NCBI GenBank assembly: GCA_963790715.1
Contig: CAWBPN010000016.1
Coordinates: 62,001-126,000, forward strand
DNA: 64,000 nucleotides
Reading direction: 5' to 3'
From: DCFW01 sp963790715
Lineage (GTDB): Bacteria > Bacteroidota > Bacteroidia > Bacteroidales > Bacteroidaceae
Shown: piece by piece, positions 42,238-52,921 of the stretch
Layout: every line of letters starts with the position of its first letter
How positions within the stretch are numbered: the stretch's first letter is position 1
The notes under the pieces: generated by a model
What the model was told of the DNA's origin: nothing
Databases searched by the model: none
What the model saw: only the letters and a program-made list of their open reading frames with translations
Made by a program: the position numbers and the translations under genes

Positions 42238-43690
42238 ATGCTTTTAAGACACAAGTATTCAAAAAGAGAGGAAGCCCTCATTATAAGAGAGGCTACAGTG
42301 ACACTCCGGGAAATTGGAGTGGCTATTATGGCAGGTTTCGTTGATGCCCAAATGAAACGGGTTAATAAAAACAACCTGAGCAACGACCGTAGTATGTCAA
42401 GCAGTGTTCGTGCTATTAACCTGAGTGACAACCTACAGGCAAAGCCGCAAGTGGCTATTGTAAAGGTGGATGTACCTGAGAAGGAACAGCAAGAATTGCT
42501 GAAGCCTGAGACATCATGTAAACAATTAGCCGCAACAGAAAGTGAATTAGAGCGTGACCCGCACCACATCATGCTGTCATCACCGATACCTACAGCCGAA
42601 GACAGAAAGAAAACAGGCTCTGAAATAACCAAGTTGGAATGGTATATGCAAAGCAACTACATATTAAGGTATAATGAAGTGACAGGTCAAACGGAATACA
42701 AGCATCGCGGAAGCAACGAACCTTTCAGAAAGGTAACCGACAGAGTGATTTATGCGATGTGCACAGAAGCGCGCAAATCGGGAGTAAACGTTTGGGACAA
42801 TGATATAAAAAGACATACATACTCCTCACACATAGAGGTGTTCCACCCGATGAAAGGCTATCTTGAATCACTCCCGAAGTGGGACGGGAAAGACCGGGTG
42901 ACACCACTTGCAGAACGAGTATCAAAGAGTGAGTACTGGGTAAGACATTTCCACACATGGATGCGCGGTCTGACAGCTCAGTGGCTGGGAAAAGACAAGC
43001 TTCACGGCAACAGTGTTGCACCTATACTAATAAGTAAAAGACAAGGAAGGCAAAAGTCTACATTCTGTAAACTGCTGCTGCCTGATGAATTGCAACCGTA
43101 TTACCTGGATAGGCTAAATATCAACTCCACAGCCAGAGCCGAAGAAAAGTTGACGGAGTTTGCTCTGATAAACCTTGACGAGATAGACAAATACTCAGCC
43201 AAAGGCATGGCATCGCTGAAGAACTTGATGCAAATGGCAACGGTAAATACGAAGAAAGCCTATCAACGGGGACTTAGTTATTTACCGCGAACGACCTCAT
43301 TCATAGCCACTTCAAACAGAAGAGATTTATTGACCGACCAGACAGGTAGTAGACGATTTATATGTATAGAGGTGGATAAAAAGATAGACTGTTCGCCTAT
43401 AGATCATACACAAATATACACCCAACTTTAAAGAAGAGATAGAAGAAGGCAAACGTTATTGGTTTGAAGAGGATGAAGAGGCTGAAATAATGGCGCATAA
43501 CGCTGCTTATCAGCGCAATACTATAGAAGCTGATGTCTTCGATACATTGTTCAGAAAACCTGCCGATCCTGTAGCAATGGAAAATATAAAGGAAAGCCGG
43601 ATTTGGAAGCTCTTAAAAGCTCTAAAAATAGGGAAAAAGCATTACGAAGATGGTAACAAGTATGATTTAGTGAGAAATAAAATAGAATAA
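42238..43690 (+). pseudogene. VapE/VirE-family gene, copy 2 (frameshifted)
   Basis: The first 397 codons (42238-43431) match copy 1 closely with the same Walker motifs. At 43424-43430 an extra T (CAACTTTAAAG where copy 1 has CAACTAAAAG) puts a stop in frame. The homologous sequence resumes one base later and runs to 43690. The DUF3874 end also lacks about 22 codons present in copy 1 (around 43560). This copy is therefore damaged twice, unless the T is a sequencing error; the deletion stands in either case. Confidence 0.85.
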
Positions 43691-43705
43691 AAATATATCT
43701 CATTG

Positions 43706-43739
43706 GTGAGGATGCTATATTAAGATTAGCATTCATCAC
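43706..43739 (+). terminator. Imperfect hairpin after vapE copy 2
   Basis: GATGCTA (43711-43717) pairs with TAGCATT (43727-43733), extended by GTGA and TCAC outside, and followed by CTTTT. It may end vapE transcription. The rest of 43740-43972 shows no gene. Confidence 0.35.
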
Positions 43740-43972
43740 TTTTCACCATGTCCCAACCATGAAATTGAAGAAGTATCAAATGTAACTTTGTTCCGACTGA
43801 CAACTCTATTCCTCAACAGTACTCATGCGCATGCCAGTTGATTTAAGTCGGCTATGCCGTACGGTATTCTTTTTACACTGTCCATAATGATTACACTTTA
43901 CTTGTGATATTGCAAAATACCTTATTTTTGCCACATAAACATATAAATCTAATTCTTTTGCGTATTTTTGTA

Positions 43973-43980
43973 AGAAAATA
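43973..43980 (+). promoter_or_regulatory. -7 box TATTTTTG of tilS
   Basis: It matches TAnnTTTG 15 bp before the start codon; a second box of the same sequence is at 43923-43930. Confidence 0.5.
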
Positions 43981-43995
43981 CAGTAGAGAATTGAT

Positions 43996-45270
43996 ATGGA
44001 CATTTCAAAGATTCAACAATATATAGAAAAAAATCACCTATTTACATTAAATGATAAGTTGCTGGTGACGGTGAGTGGCGGACCCGACTCGGTGGCATTG
44101 CTTTATGTACTGAATAAGTACGGCTATGACATAGAAGCGGCTCATTGTAATTTTCATCTGCGCGGCAACGAATCTGACCGTGATGAAGCATTTGTCAGTC
44201 GACTATGCGAAAAGATGAAAGTGAAATTACACATCAGTCACTTCAACACTTTGTACTACGCTAAGGAACATCATTTATCAATAGAAATGGCTGCTCGCGA
44301 ACTCAGATATGAATGGTTTGAAAAACTGCGCCTGCAAATAGGGGCACAGTGGATTGCCGTGGCTCACCACCGCGACGACAGCAACGAAACAATGCTGCTG
44401 AATCTTATGCGTGGTACCGGCATTAACGGATTATTGGGCATTCGTCCTAAAAACGGATGCATCGTCAGACCTCTATTATGCATCAGCCGCGATGATATAA
44501 TTGAAATACTGAATAACGGCGACTTGCAATATGTGACAGATAGTACAAACGCTGAAGATGAATTCAAGCGAAACAAAGTTCGGCTGCATCTTATTCCGCT
44601 TATGCAAACAATCAACCCCTCGGTAAAAGAAGCTCTGAGCCAGACAGCTGAACACTTGGCAGACGCGGCTGACATATATAATAAGGTTATAACAGAAGGT
44701 AAAAAGAATGTTGTTGATGGGAACGACATAAATATCGAAAAGCTAAAAAAAGAACCGTCACCACACGCCTTACTATTTGAAATACTTTACCCGTTGGGAT
44801 TTGTGTCGTCACAAATAGACGAGCTATTAACCGCTCTTAACGGACAACCTGGTAAAATATTTGAGAGTACTGGATGGATAGCAGTTAAGGACAGGAATAA
44901 AATACTGATTCAAAAAAAAGAAGAAAATACGCAACCTCAACTTGAGATAAGGCGTGTTGAACGAACAAAAGACTTTATAATTCCACGCAATGCAGACATA
45001 GCGTGCGTGGACGCTGACTTGATAAAAGGACCTTTAACCATTCGCAAATGGCAAAAAGGTGATCGTTTTATTCCGTTCGGGATGAACGGCAGTAAACTGG
45101 TCAGCAATTACTTAACCGATAAAAAACGATCTTTTCTGCAAAAAAATAACCAGTGGATTGTATGTAGCGGAACAAATATCGTTTGGTTGGTAGATGAAAG
45201 GAGTGACAATCGCTACAGAGTAACAAATAAGACCAAAAATATACTCCTTATAACCATAAAGAGACAATAA
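43996..45270 (+). CDS. tilS: tRNA(Ile)-lysidine synthase
   Basis: 424 residues. The PP-loop SGGPDSVAL (about 27-35) binds ATP, and AHCNFHLRGNESDRD plus HHRDDSNETMLLNLMRGTG mark the N-type ATP pyrophosphatase of TilS. The C-terminal domain is kept (IRKWQKGDRFIPFGMNG). It changes the AUA-reading tRNA anticodon C to lysidine, so it should be essential. Confidence 0.93.
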   Translation: MDISKIQQYIEKNHLFTLNDKLLVTVSGGPDSVALLYVLNKYGYDIEAAHCNFHLRGNESDRDEAFVSRLCEKMKVKLHISHFNTLYYAKEHHLSIEMAARELRYEWFEKLRLQIGAQWIAVAHHRDDSNETMLLNLMRGTGINGLLGIRPKNGCIVRPLLCISRDDIIEILNNGDLQYVTDSTNAEDEFKRNKVRLHLIPLMQTINPSVKEALSQTAEHLADAADIYNKVITEGKKNVVDGNDINIEKLKKEPSPHALLFEILYPLGFVSSQIDELLTALNGQPGKIFESTGWIAVKDRNKILIQKKEENTQPQLEIRRVERTKDFIIPRNADIACVDADLIKGPLTIRKWQKGDRFIPFGMNGSKLVSNYLTDKKRSFLQKNNQWIVCSGTNIVWLVDERSDNRYRVTNKTKNILLITIKRQ

Positions 45271-45379
45271 TGTTCCGTATACGACCATTTTTTATCAATT
45301 AATATTTTGCAATAATTGCATCAATTTTTAATTTTGCATTGGAAAAATTTGAATTTGAGCAAACTCATAAGTAAAACGT

Positions 45380-46213
45380 ATGAAGCAAGAAGTACTGTCA
45401 TTGGATGATGTAAAAAAAGCATTTCCATTTTTTAAAACAAGAGTAGGGAATATAATAGCCAAAACCTTATTCAAAATAACCGATATGGATAAAGTCAATA
45501 ATCTATATAAAACCGCATGTGAAGAACAGGACATTCATTTTGTAGACCGATTGCTGAAAGAATTAAATATAAAATGCTACATAGAACATGAAGAACGTCT
45601 TGAAAACCTTCCCGAAGGGTTCGTCACTGTGTCAAATCATCCTTTCGGAGGCATAGACGGCATCATACTTATAGATATTATTGGGAATCGGTATCCTGAA
45701 TATAGATATATAGTCAACTGGATACTTAACAAGGTACAGGCAATGTCAAAATATTTCATTTGCGTAGATCCGGTATCGACAGGTGTGAAATCAATAAGCG
45801 TTAAAGGCATCAAGGATGCTGAAATGCATTTGCGGAACAACTTGCCGTTAGGTTTATTCCCGGCCGGAAGTGTATCGGAAATAACATGGAAAAACGGTAT
45901 TCGTTTTGAAGATATAGGTTGGAATACATCGGCTTGCAAAATGATAAAAAGTGCTCAAAAGCCTGTATTACCTGTATATTTCCACGGTCATAATTCACCA
46001 TTTTTTTATCTACTTGGTTTGCTAGGATGGAAAATAAGATCAATGCGTTTACCGTGTGAAGTTTTTAACAAGAAAGATAAAACCATACATATTACAATAG
46101 GAGATATTATTACACCTGAAGAGCAGGAAAAATATAAAACACTTAAAGAATACGGCGACTTTTTAAAAACCAAAACTTACCAATTGTGCAAAAAAACAAC
46201 CGTTGACAAATAA
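45380..46213 (+). CDS. Lysophospholipid acyltransferase-like membrane enzyme
   Basis: 277 residues. The acyltransferase block I, NHPFGGIDG (about 90-98), has the His and Asp of the HxnD catalytic pair, and LGLFPAGSVSEI is block III. No obvious signal peptide; it would sit on the cytoplasmic face of the membrane. The substrate, a lysophospholipid or related lipid, cannot be told from sequence. It stands alone with its own TAATTTTG -7 box at 45329-45336. Confidence 0.8.
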   Translation: MKQEVLSLDDVKKAFPFFKTRVGNIIAKTLFKITDMDKVNNLYKTACEEQDIHFVDRLLKELNIKCYIEHEERLENLPEGFVTVSNHPFGGIDGIILIDIIGNRYPEYRYIVNWILNKVQAMSKYFICVDPVSTGVKSISVKGIKDAEMHLRNNLPLGLFPAGSVSEITWKNGIRFEDIGWNTSACKMIKSAQKPVLPVYFHGHNSPFFYLLGLLGWKIRSMRLPCEVFNKKDKTIHITIGDIITPEEQEKYKTLKEYGDFLKTKTYQLCKKTTVDK

Positions 46214-46263
46214 AAATCTTAGTATTTTTTTATCACATAGTACTATTCTAAGGTTTTTATTCG

Positions 46264-46271
46264 TAAATTTG
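46264..46271 (+). promoter_or_regulatory. -7 box TAAATTTG of ileS
   Basis: It matches TAnnTTTG 38 bp before the start codon. The 46214-46260 stretch has CTTAG and CTAAG forming a weak dyad that may end the previous transcript. Confidence 0.45.
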
Positions 46272-46309
46272 CGCTCAAATTACACCATAGGGGTTAATAA
46301 GATAATAAG

Positions 46310-49300
46310 ATGAAGAAAAAGTTTGCTGAGTATAATCAGTTTAATCTCTCAAATATAAACAAAGAGATTTTAGACAAATGGGAAAAAAACAATGTCTTCA
46401 AACGCAGCGTAACAGAACGAGAAGGATGTCCGTCATACATATTTTATGAAGGACCGCCATCCGCCAACGGAATGCCGGGCATTCACCATGTGATGGCTCG
46501 CTCAATTAAAGATCTTATTTGCCGCTATAAAACAATGAAAGGATTTCAGGTAAGACGCAAGGCCGGGTGGGATACACACGGACTACCGGTTGAACTTGGA
46601 GTTGAAAAATCACTTGGAATAACAAAAGATGATATAGGCAAGAAAATATCTATTGCCGAATATAACAATATCTGCCGTAAGGATGTTATGAAATTCACTA
46701 AAGAATGGAGTGACTTGACTTACAAAATAGGTTATTGGGTTGACATGAACGACCCTTATATAACCTATGATAACCGCTATATAGAAACTCTTTGGTGGTT
46801 ACTGAAACAGCTATACAATAAAGGGTTGCTTTATAAGGGTTACACGATACAACCTTATTCTCCGGCAGCCGGCACTGGGCTAAGTTCTCACGAACTGAAC
46901 CAACCGGGATGCTATCGCGATGTAAAAGATACGACTGTAACGGCACAATTCAAAATAGCAAATCCTAAAGAAGAATGGACTAAATGGGGTACACCTTACT
47001 TCATAGCATGGACAACCACCCCTTGGACATTGCCTTCAAACACAGCTCTTTGTGTAGGACCGAAAATCGATTACGTGGCTATCCAAACATATAATATGTA
47101 TACCAGTATGCCGATAACAGTTGTTATGGCGAAAGCCAGAATTGACGTATATTTCAATCCGAAAGGTAATGGCGCATCATTGAACGATTACAAACATGGA
47201 GACAAGGTTATTCCTTACCGCATAATTGCCGAATACAAAGGTACTGACTTGATCGGATACAAATATGAACAGCTGTTCCCGTGGGTAAAACCTATGGGCG
47301 AAAATGCTTTTAGAGTAATTCCGGGAGACTACATAACTACAGAGGACGGTACAGGTATCGTACATATTGCTCCAACATTCGGCGCAGACGACGCCAATGT
47401 GGCTAAAGTTGCCGGAATACCGCCTTTGCAACTTATAAGTAAAAAAGGCGAAAAACGTCCGATGGTCGACTTGGAAGGTAAGTTTTACATGCTTGATGAG
47501 TTGGACGAGAAGTGGATTAAAGAAAATGTCGATGCCGATGCATATAAGGTATATGAAGGTCGTTTTGTAAAAAACGATTATGATCCTAAACTTACAGATA
47601 AGGATGAAACTCTGGATATATCCATATGCATGGAAATGAAAGCAAATAACCAGGCTTTCAAAATAGAGAAACATATCCATAATTATCCTCATTGCTGGCG
47701 TACTGATAAGCCTATATTGTATTATCCTCTTGACAGTTGGTTTATCAAATCAACAGCGTGCAAGGATACAATGATTAAGCTCAACAAAACCATCAATTGG
47801 AAACCGGAAACGACAGGAACAGGGCGTTTCGGCAAATGGCTTGAGAACTTAAACGACTGGAATTTAAGTCGCTCGCGTTTTTGGGGTACTCCGTTGCCAA
47901 TCTGGCGTACAGAGGATAACAAGGAAGAAATATGCATCGAGAGTGTTGCACAATTATACGATGAAATAGAAAAATCTGTGAAAGCAGGTTTAATGAAGAG
48001 TAACCTTCTGAGAGATAAAGGATTTATTCCAGGTGATTATAAGAAAGATAATTACGATAAGATAGATCTTCATCGTCCGTATGTAGACGATGTTATATTG
48101 GTTTCAAAATCTGGTAAACCGATGAAACGTGAAACGGACTTAATAGATGTTTGGTTCGATTCAGGTTCAATGCCTTACGCTCAAATTCATTATCCTTTTG
48201 AAAATAAGGAGTTGTTTGACAGCGGTAAGATTTATCCTGCCGACTTTATTGCCGAAGGTGTAGACCAAACGCGCGGATGGTTCTTTACTTTACATGCCAT
48301 TGCATCAATGGTTTTCGATAGTGTAGCTTACAAGAATGTCATTTCCAACGGCTTGGTTCTTGACAAGAGCGGCAACAAGATGACTAAACGTTTGGGGAAT
48401 GCCGTTGATCCGTTTAAAGAGATTGAAAAATTCGGTAGTGACCCTGTTCGTTGGTATATGATTACCAATTCATCACCATGGGATAACCTGAAGTTCGATG
48501 AAGAAGGTGTAGACGAAGTTCGGAGAAAATTCTTCGGCACATTATATAATACGTACTCATTCTTTGCATTATATGCAAATGTAGACGATTTCGATTACAG
48601 TCAGGATGAAGTACCGGTTAACGAACGTCCCGAAATTGATCGCTGGATACTTTCGGAATTGAATTCTTTAGTTAAGGCTGTTGATGCTAACTATGCTGAT
48701 TATGAGCCAACTAAAGCCGGGAGGTTGATTAGCGACTTTGTGTCGGACAATCTTTCAAACTGGTATGTACGCCTGAGCCGTAAAAGATTTTGGGGGGGGG
48801 GATTGACAAAAGATAAACTGGCAGCTTACCAAACTTTGTATGTATGCTTGGAAACGATTTCCAAATTGATGGCCCCAATTTCCCCATTTTATTCGGATAA
48901 ATTATATGGTGATTTAAATGGCATAACAGGACGTGAGAATCATGATTCGGTACATTTGGCAGAGTTTCCGACAGCAAATGAATTGCTGATAAACAAAGAA
49001 TTGGAAGCTCGAATGGAAACTGCTCAAAAGATTACTTCTATGGCATTGGCATTACGCCGTAAAGTGAACATAAAAGTACGCCAACCGCTGCAATGTATTA
49101 TGATTCCAGTTGTGGATAATGAACAAAAACAACGAATAGAGGCGGTGAAAGACCTTATTATGAACGAAGTAAACGTAAAAGAAATAAGGTTCGCAGAAGA
49201 AGCTTCCGACGTGTTGGTTCGTAGAATAAAATGTAATTTCAAAACATTGGGTCCGAAATTCGGCAAACAAATGAAGAATGTTGCAAATGCCATATCTGCA

Positions 49301-49744
49301 TTATCGCAACAGGAAATTAATACATTTGATAAAGAGGGACAGATCAGTATAAAACTTGATGGTGATGAAACTGCAACAGTAATGATTGATGATGTAGACA
49401 TCATTAATGAAGATATTCCCGGCTGGCTAGTTTCAAATGAAGGTCAATTAACTGTAGCACTGGAAATAACAATTACGGAAGATTTACAACGTGAAGGCAT
49501 TGCCAGAGAATTGGTTAACAGAATTCAAAACTTAAGGAAATCGAATAATTTTGAAATTACCGATAAAATAGATATTGTTTTGTCAAAGAATCAAATCAGT
49601 GATAAAGCTATATCTGAATATAATAATTATATTTGCAAGCAAGTTTTGGGAACATCTTTGAATTTGGTTGATGAAGTCACAGACGGCACAGAACTTGAAT
49701 TCAACGATTTCTCATTAAGCGCTAAGATAACTAAAGTTAATTAA
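46310..49744 (+). CDS. ileS: Isoleucyl-tRNA synthetase
   Basis: 1144 residues. Class I motifs GPPSANGMPGIHH (HIGH-type, about 46-58) and KMTKRLGN (KMSKS-type, about 694) are present, with an editing (CP1) domain at about 190-400 and an anticodon-binding domain at about 750-950. It has no C-terminal zinc finger, like other long-type Bacteroidota enzymes. The coding sequence holds an uninterrupted run of ten G (48792-48801), reading Trp-Gly-Gly-Gly. Next is a DksA-like gene 20 bp on. Confidence 0.95.
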   Translation: MKKKFAEYNQFNLSNINKEILDKWEKNNVFKRSVTEREGCPSYIFYEGPPSANGMPGIHHVMARSIKDLICRYKTMKGFQVRRKAGWDTHGLPVELGVEKSLGITKDDIGKKISIAEYNNICRKDVMKFTKEWSDLTYKIGYWVDMNDPYITYDNRYIETLWWLLKQLYNKGLLYKGYTIQPYSPAAGTGLSSHELNQPGCYRDVKDTTVTAQFKIANPKEEWTKWGTPYFIAWTTTPWTLPSNTALCVGPKIDYVAIQTYNMYTSMPITVVMAKARIDVYFNPKGNGASLNDYKHGDKVIPYRIIAEYKGTDLIGYKYEQLFPWVKPMGENAFRVIPGDYITTEDGTGIVHIAPTFGADDANVAKVAGIPPLQLISKKGEKRPMVDLEGKFYMLDELDEKWIKENVDADAYKVYEGRFVKNDYDPKLTDKDETLDISICMEMKANNQAFKIEKHIHNYPHCWRTDKPILYYPLDSWFIKSTACKDTMIKLNKTINWKPETTGTGRFGKWLENLNDWNLSRSRFWGTPLPIWRTEDNKEEICIESVAQLYDEIEKSVKAGLMKSNLLRDKGFIPGDYKKDNYDKIDLHRPYVDDVILVSKSGKPMKRETDLIDVWFDSGSMPYAQIHYPFENKELFDSGKIYPADFIAEGVDQTRGWFFTLHAIASMVFDSVAYKNVISNGLVLDKSGNKMTKRLGNAVDPFKEIEKFGSDPVRWYMITNSSPWDNLKFDEEGVDEVRRKFFGTLYNTYSFFALYANVDDFDYSQDEVPVNERPEIDRWILSELNSLVKAVDANYADYEPTKAGRLISDFVSDNLSNWYVRLSRKRFWGGGLTKDKLAAYQTLYVCLETISKLMAPISPFYSDKLYGDLNGITGRENHDSVHLAEFPTANELLINKELEARMETAQKITSMALALRRKVNIKVRQPLQCIMIPVVDNEQKQRIEAVKDLIMNEVNVKEIRFAEEASDVLVRRIKCNFKTLGPKFGKQMKNVANAISALSQQEINTFDKEGQISIKLDGDETATVMIDDVDIINEDIPGWLVSNEGQLTVALEITITEDLQREGIARELVNRIQNLRKSNNFEITDKIDIVLSKNQISDKAISEYNNYICKQVLGTSLNLVDEVTDGTELEFNDFSLSAKITKVN

Positions 49745-49764
49745 TCTCTTAAAACTCATTAGCC

Positions 49765-50145
49765 ATGGCAGAAAAAACAAGATATTCAGACGAAGAACTT
49801 GAAGAGTTTAGAAAAATAATCAATGAAAAATTGGCTTTGGCCGAACGTGATTATGAACAAATGAAAGCTGCTATTATGAATGCAGACGGTAATGATGTAG
49901 ATGATACTTCTCCTACATACAAAATTATGGAGGAAGGAGCAAATACTCTTTCAAAAGAAGAAACTACGCGTTTAGCTCAGCGCCAATTGAAATTCATTCA
50001 GAGTTTACAAGCTGCGTTGGTACGTATCGAAAACAAAACATACGGCATTTGCAGGGAAACCGGTAAATTAATTCCGGCTGAACGATTGCGAGCAGTTCCT
50101 CACGCAACTTTGAGTATCGAAGCAAAAGAAGCTAAGAAAAAATAA
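49765..50145 (+). CDS. DksA/TraR-family protein with reduced zinc finger
   Basis: 126 residues with the coiled-coil start and the end module YGICRETGKLIPAERLRAVP. Of the four zinc Cys residues of DksA only one remains, so zinc binding is doubtful; this form is usual in Bacteroidota. It probably binds the RNA polymerase secondary channel. It lies between ileS and lspA, touching lspA without a gap. Confidence 0.82.
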   Translation: MAEKTRYSDEELEEFRKIINEKLALAERDYEQMKAAIMNADGNDVDDTSPTYKIMEEGANTLSKEETTRLAQRQLKFIQSLQAALVRIENKTYGICRETGKLIPAERLRAVPHATLSIEAKEAKKK

Positions 50146-50784
50146 ATGAAAGTATCAATATCAAAGGGTAAACTGTCCATTATAATTGTTGCAGCAGTAA
50201 TTATCGTAGATCAGATTATAAAGATTTGGGTTAAAACTCACATGTATTTGCATGATAATATACGAGTATGTGGCAATTGGTTTTACATCTATTTTACAGA
50301 GAATAACGGAATGGCTTTCGGAATGGAAATATTCGGAAAACTGTTCCTTACATTATTCAGAATAATTGCTGTTGTTTTAATTGGATACTACATTTATAAA
50401 ATAATAAAGAAAAACTACAAAACCGGATATATTGCTTGTCTGTCATTTATCTTGGCAGGGGCCTTAGGCAACATTATTGACAGTGTTTTCTACGGTGAAA
50501 TATTTACTGAAAGTACTCCGAATACAGGTTTTGGTTCAGCATTAGCCCATCTCACATCAATAGGAAGCGGCTATTCAACATGGCTTTACGGTAGAGTGGT
50601 GGATATGTTTTATTTCCCTATCATTGATACGAATTTACCGGATTGGATACCAATAGTTGGAGGTAGTCATTTCATATTCTTCAGCCCCATATTTAATTTT
50701 GCCGATGCTTCTATAAGTTGTGGAATCATTGCTTTATTACTTTTTTACAGTAAATATCTTAATAAAAAAGCTGTACTTAAATAA
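50146..50784 (+). CDS. lspA: Lipoprotein signal peptidase
   Basis: 212 residues with about four hydrophobic helices. Catalytic Asp motifs are GNIIDSVFYGEI (about 109-120, first Asp) and VVDMFYFPIIDTNL with FNFADASI (second Asp, about 188). It also has DQIIKIW and ENNGMAFGM. A Bacteroidota-type insertion separates the two motifs. It cleaves prolipoproteins, of which this window encodes several. Confidence 0.92.
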   Translation: MKVSISKGKLSIIIVAAVIIVDQIIKIWVKTHMYLHDNIRVCGNWFYIYFTENNGMAFGMEIFGKLFLTLFRIIAVVLIGYYIYKIIKKNYKTGYIACLSFILAGALGNIIDSVFYGEIFTESTPNTGFGSALAHLTSIGSGYSTWLYGRVVDMFYFPIIDTNLPDWIPIVGGSHFIFFSPIFNFADASISCGIIALLLFYSKYLNKKAVLK

Positions 50785-50802
50785 GCATATCGTAACTGGG
50801 AA

Positions 50803-51885
50803 ATGAAGAAAATCATACACATACTTGTTTTTGCAAACATAGTTTTGATATGTTGTATGATGGGATCATGTTCTAATCGTCCAAAAAGAGTGCTGTCGCC
50901 CGGCAAAATGGAAGATATACTGGTTGACTACCATATTCTTAAAACTATGGTAAATAATCTGCCTCCTCAAGAACGGTACAAAGCAATATTATATGAAAAT
51001 GCATTTTATAATCAACATCATATTACTAAGGCTCAACTTGATTCGTCTCTAGTATGGTACACTTCACATACCAATGATTTTGCCAAAGTATATGACAAGG
51101 TAACCAAACGCTTGAAAAAAGAACAAGATAATTATGCAAGCGCAGTGTCTCAAACACCTTCAATAGGCGATATGACCGGTAATCAATTCAATGCAAATGG
51201 TGATACGGCGTCAATTATGAAAATGCCTAATTACTATTGCTTGTCAAATTCTCCGGCATCGACAAATGTATCTTTCTCAGTTTTTCCTAACAATTTGAAT
51301 CCTCGCGATATTATAATGTTATCCGTACGTTGCTCAATGATGTCGTTCTCCGTACAAGGAACTTTGATGTTATCCGTGACATACGTAAACGACTCTACCA
51401 TAACAGATTATCGCTCAATAAATTCGGAAGGTATATACACTGTAAGAGTACAAAACAATAATCCTATAGCCATTAAAAATATCAGGGCATTCGTCTATTG
51501 CGGAACAGGAGTGATAAATAGCACACGTACTTTCATGATTGTAGATAAAATGTCTTTTGTGAGAATACATGTACATACTCCGGCACCAGTAAACAGACCG
51601 CCGGGATTACCTGACAGACCAATGCCGGCAGCTATGCCTATAGACACAAATAAAGCCCATCAGACAAGAATGCAACAAATAAATAATGGCGTGCATAATA
51701 CTGTAATAAGTCCGGCAAATGCGAGCAACAAGAATCAGACAAATGCAGCATCACAAGCAGCCGCAAACGCGTCACAAGCATTGCAGAAAGAACCGATGGA
51801 TGCTTCACATCCGCGACCAATCAGTACAAACCGTGATGAAATAATGAAAAAGTTATCGGAACGGGCTAAAAAAGTGAAAAAATAA
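50803..51885 (+). CDS. DUF4296 lipoprotein
   Basis: 360 residues, lipobox MMGSC (Cys about 23), then the DUF4296 region (VLSPGKMEDILVDYHILKT, about 30-48). From about residue 265 it becomes Pro/Ala/Asn/Gln-rich low complexity. Function unknown. It follows lspA by 18 bp and probably shares its transcript. Confidence 0.78.
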   Translation: MKKIIHILVFANIVLICCMMGSCSNRPKRVLSPGKMEDILVDYHILKTMVNNLPPQERYKAILYENAFYNQHHITKAQLDSSLVWYTSHTNDFAKVYDKVTKRLKKEQDNYASAVSQTPSIGDMTGNQFNANGDTASIMKMPNYYCLSNSPASTNVSFSVFPNNLNPRDIIMLSVRCSMMSFSVQGTLMLSVTYVNDSTITDYRSINSEGIYTVRVQNNNPIAIKNIRAFVYCGTGVINSTRTFMIVDKMSFVRIHVHTPAPVNRPPGLPDRPMPAAMPIDTNKAHQTRMQQINNGVHNTVISPANASNKNQTNAASQAAANASQALQKEPMDASHPRPISTNRDEIMKKLSERAKKVKK

Positions 51886-51916
51886 TACGTGACTATTGCT
51901 GTATTGTTTGTTATTA

Positions 51917-52921
51917 TTATTTGTTGTTATTAATTAATAACCAAGCGTCTTTATATTTCTTATCAGCACGATATTTTTTCAAACCGAAAAAAGCCATAGC
52001 GCGGTTATTATAGGATGTAATAGCAATAAAATATCTTATTTTCTTTGGAATTACACATGATTTGTCATTACCTTGTTTATGAAGAGACTTAACTAATCGA
52101 TTAGCTTTTGATTCTTTTGAAAGAGCACAAACTACAATAAAATATTTATCACTTACACTATCAGGCTTAACAGCAATCTTATTAGTATGGTATGCAACTG
52201 ATTGTTGAGAATGTTTCTTTACTTCAGATGCTCCTCCAAATGCATCAACAGGTATGAGTTGAGCGACATTAACCTTGGAAAGTTCAGTGTTATTTATTCT
52301 TACCGGAAATAAAAAGAATATCAATAATGCAGCAGCTACAGTTATTGCCGAAAACAAATAAACACGCTTGCGATTATTGCTATGTATCTTAATATCATCT
52401 GTGTCTTCAATATCTTCCGTAACATCACTTGTAATATTATTAACATCAGTCGTTGCCGTAAATACATGTGATATTATTCTTGACGACTCTTCACGCACTT
52501 CATGCAAATAATTTATATGGAATGAACTCAAAGCATAAAGATCTGGCGTCATTATGCCGTCATTATAAGGCTTAAATGTATACTGATTATTAATATTTTG
52601 AGTCATCTCGCCAAGCCCGTGAATATCTAAATATCCATTCAGATGCAAGAAATACTTCAACTCATCTACGGCCTTAGTTACCATTCTTGAAGCATCGGCA
52701 AAATTAGTGCCGTAGGTGTCCATATAATCTTGGGTAAGAAGCCCGTCATTCAATTTCAATTGAGAATTAAATCCAATCACACGAGTGGGAGGGAGATATA
52801 CATTATCTTCTTCTACCCATTTTGCAGGAGAATAATGTGCAACAAAACCGCCAAAATCAGGAATAATCACACAATCACTTGACAATAGAAGTTTTTCAAT
52901 ATGTTGAATCAATTCTTTCAT
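51917..52921 (-). CDS. HU-CCDC81 and SPOR domain protein
   Basis: 334 residues. Two HU-like CCDC81-type domains (about 1-65 and 68-130; CVIIPDFGGFVAH and YLDIHGLGEM) precede one membrane helix (about 188-206). The C-terminal SPOR domain (about 258-334) should bind denuded peptidoglycan glycan strands. The layout, cytosolic HU parts tied to a periplasmic SPOR part, is a known Bacteroidota cell-envelope family that may link chromosome and septum. Confidence 0.82.
   Translation of the reverse strand: MKELIQHIEKLLLSSDCVIIPDFGGFVAHYSPAKWVEEDNVYLPPTRVIGFNSQLKLNDGLLTQDYMDTYGTNFADASRMVTKAVDELKYFLHLNGYLDIHGLGEMTQNINNQYTFKPYNDGIMTPDLYALSSFHINYLHEVREESSRIISHVFTATTDVNNITSDVTEDIEDTDDIKIHSNNRKRVYLFSAITVAAALLIFFLFPVRINNTELSKVNVAQLIPVDAFGGASEVKKHSQQSVAYHTNKIAVKPDSVSDKYFIVVCALSKESKANRLVKSLHKQGNDKSCVIPKKIRYFIAITSYNNRAMAFFGLKKYRADKKYKDAWLLINNNK

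Noticed and set aside
3832..43690. The two VapE copies as ends of a composite transposon carrying the 30 kb between them
   Set aside because: The interval holds many core genes, the copies carry no transposase, and no target duplication was seen at the outer ends; recombination between them remains possible.
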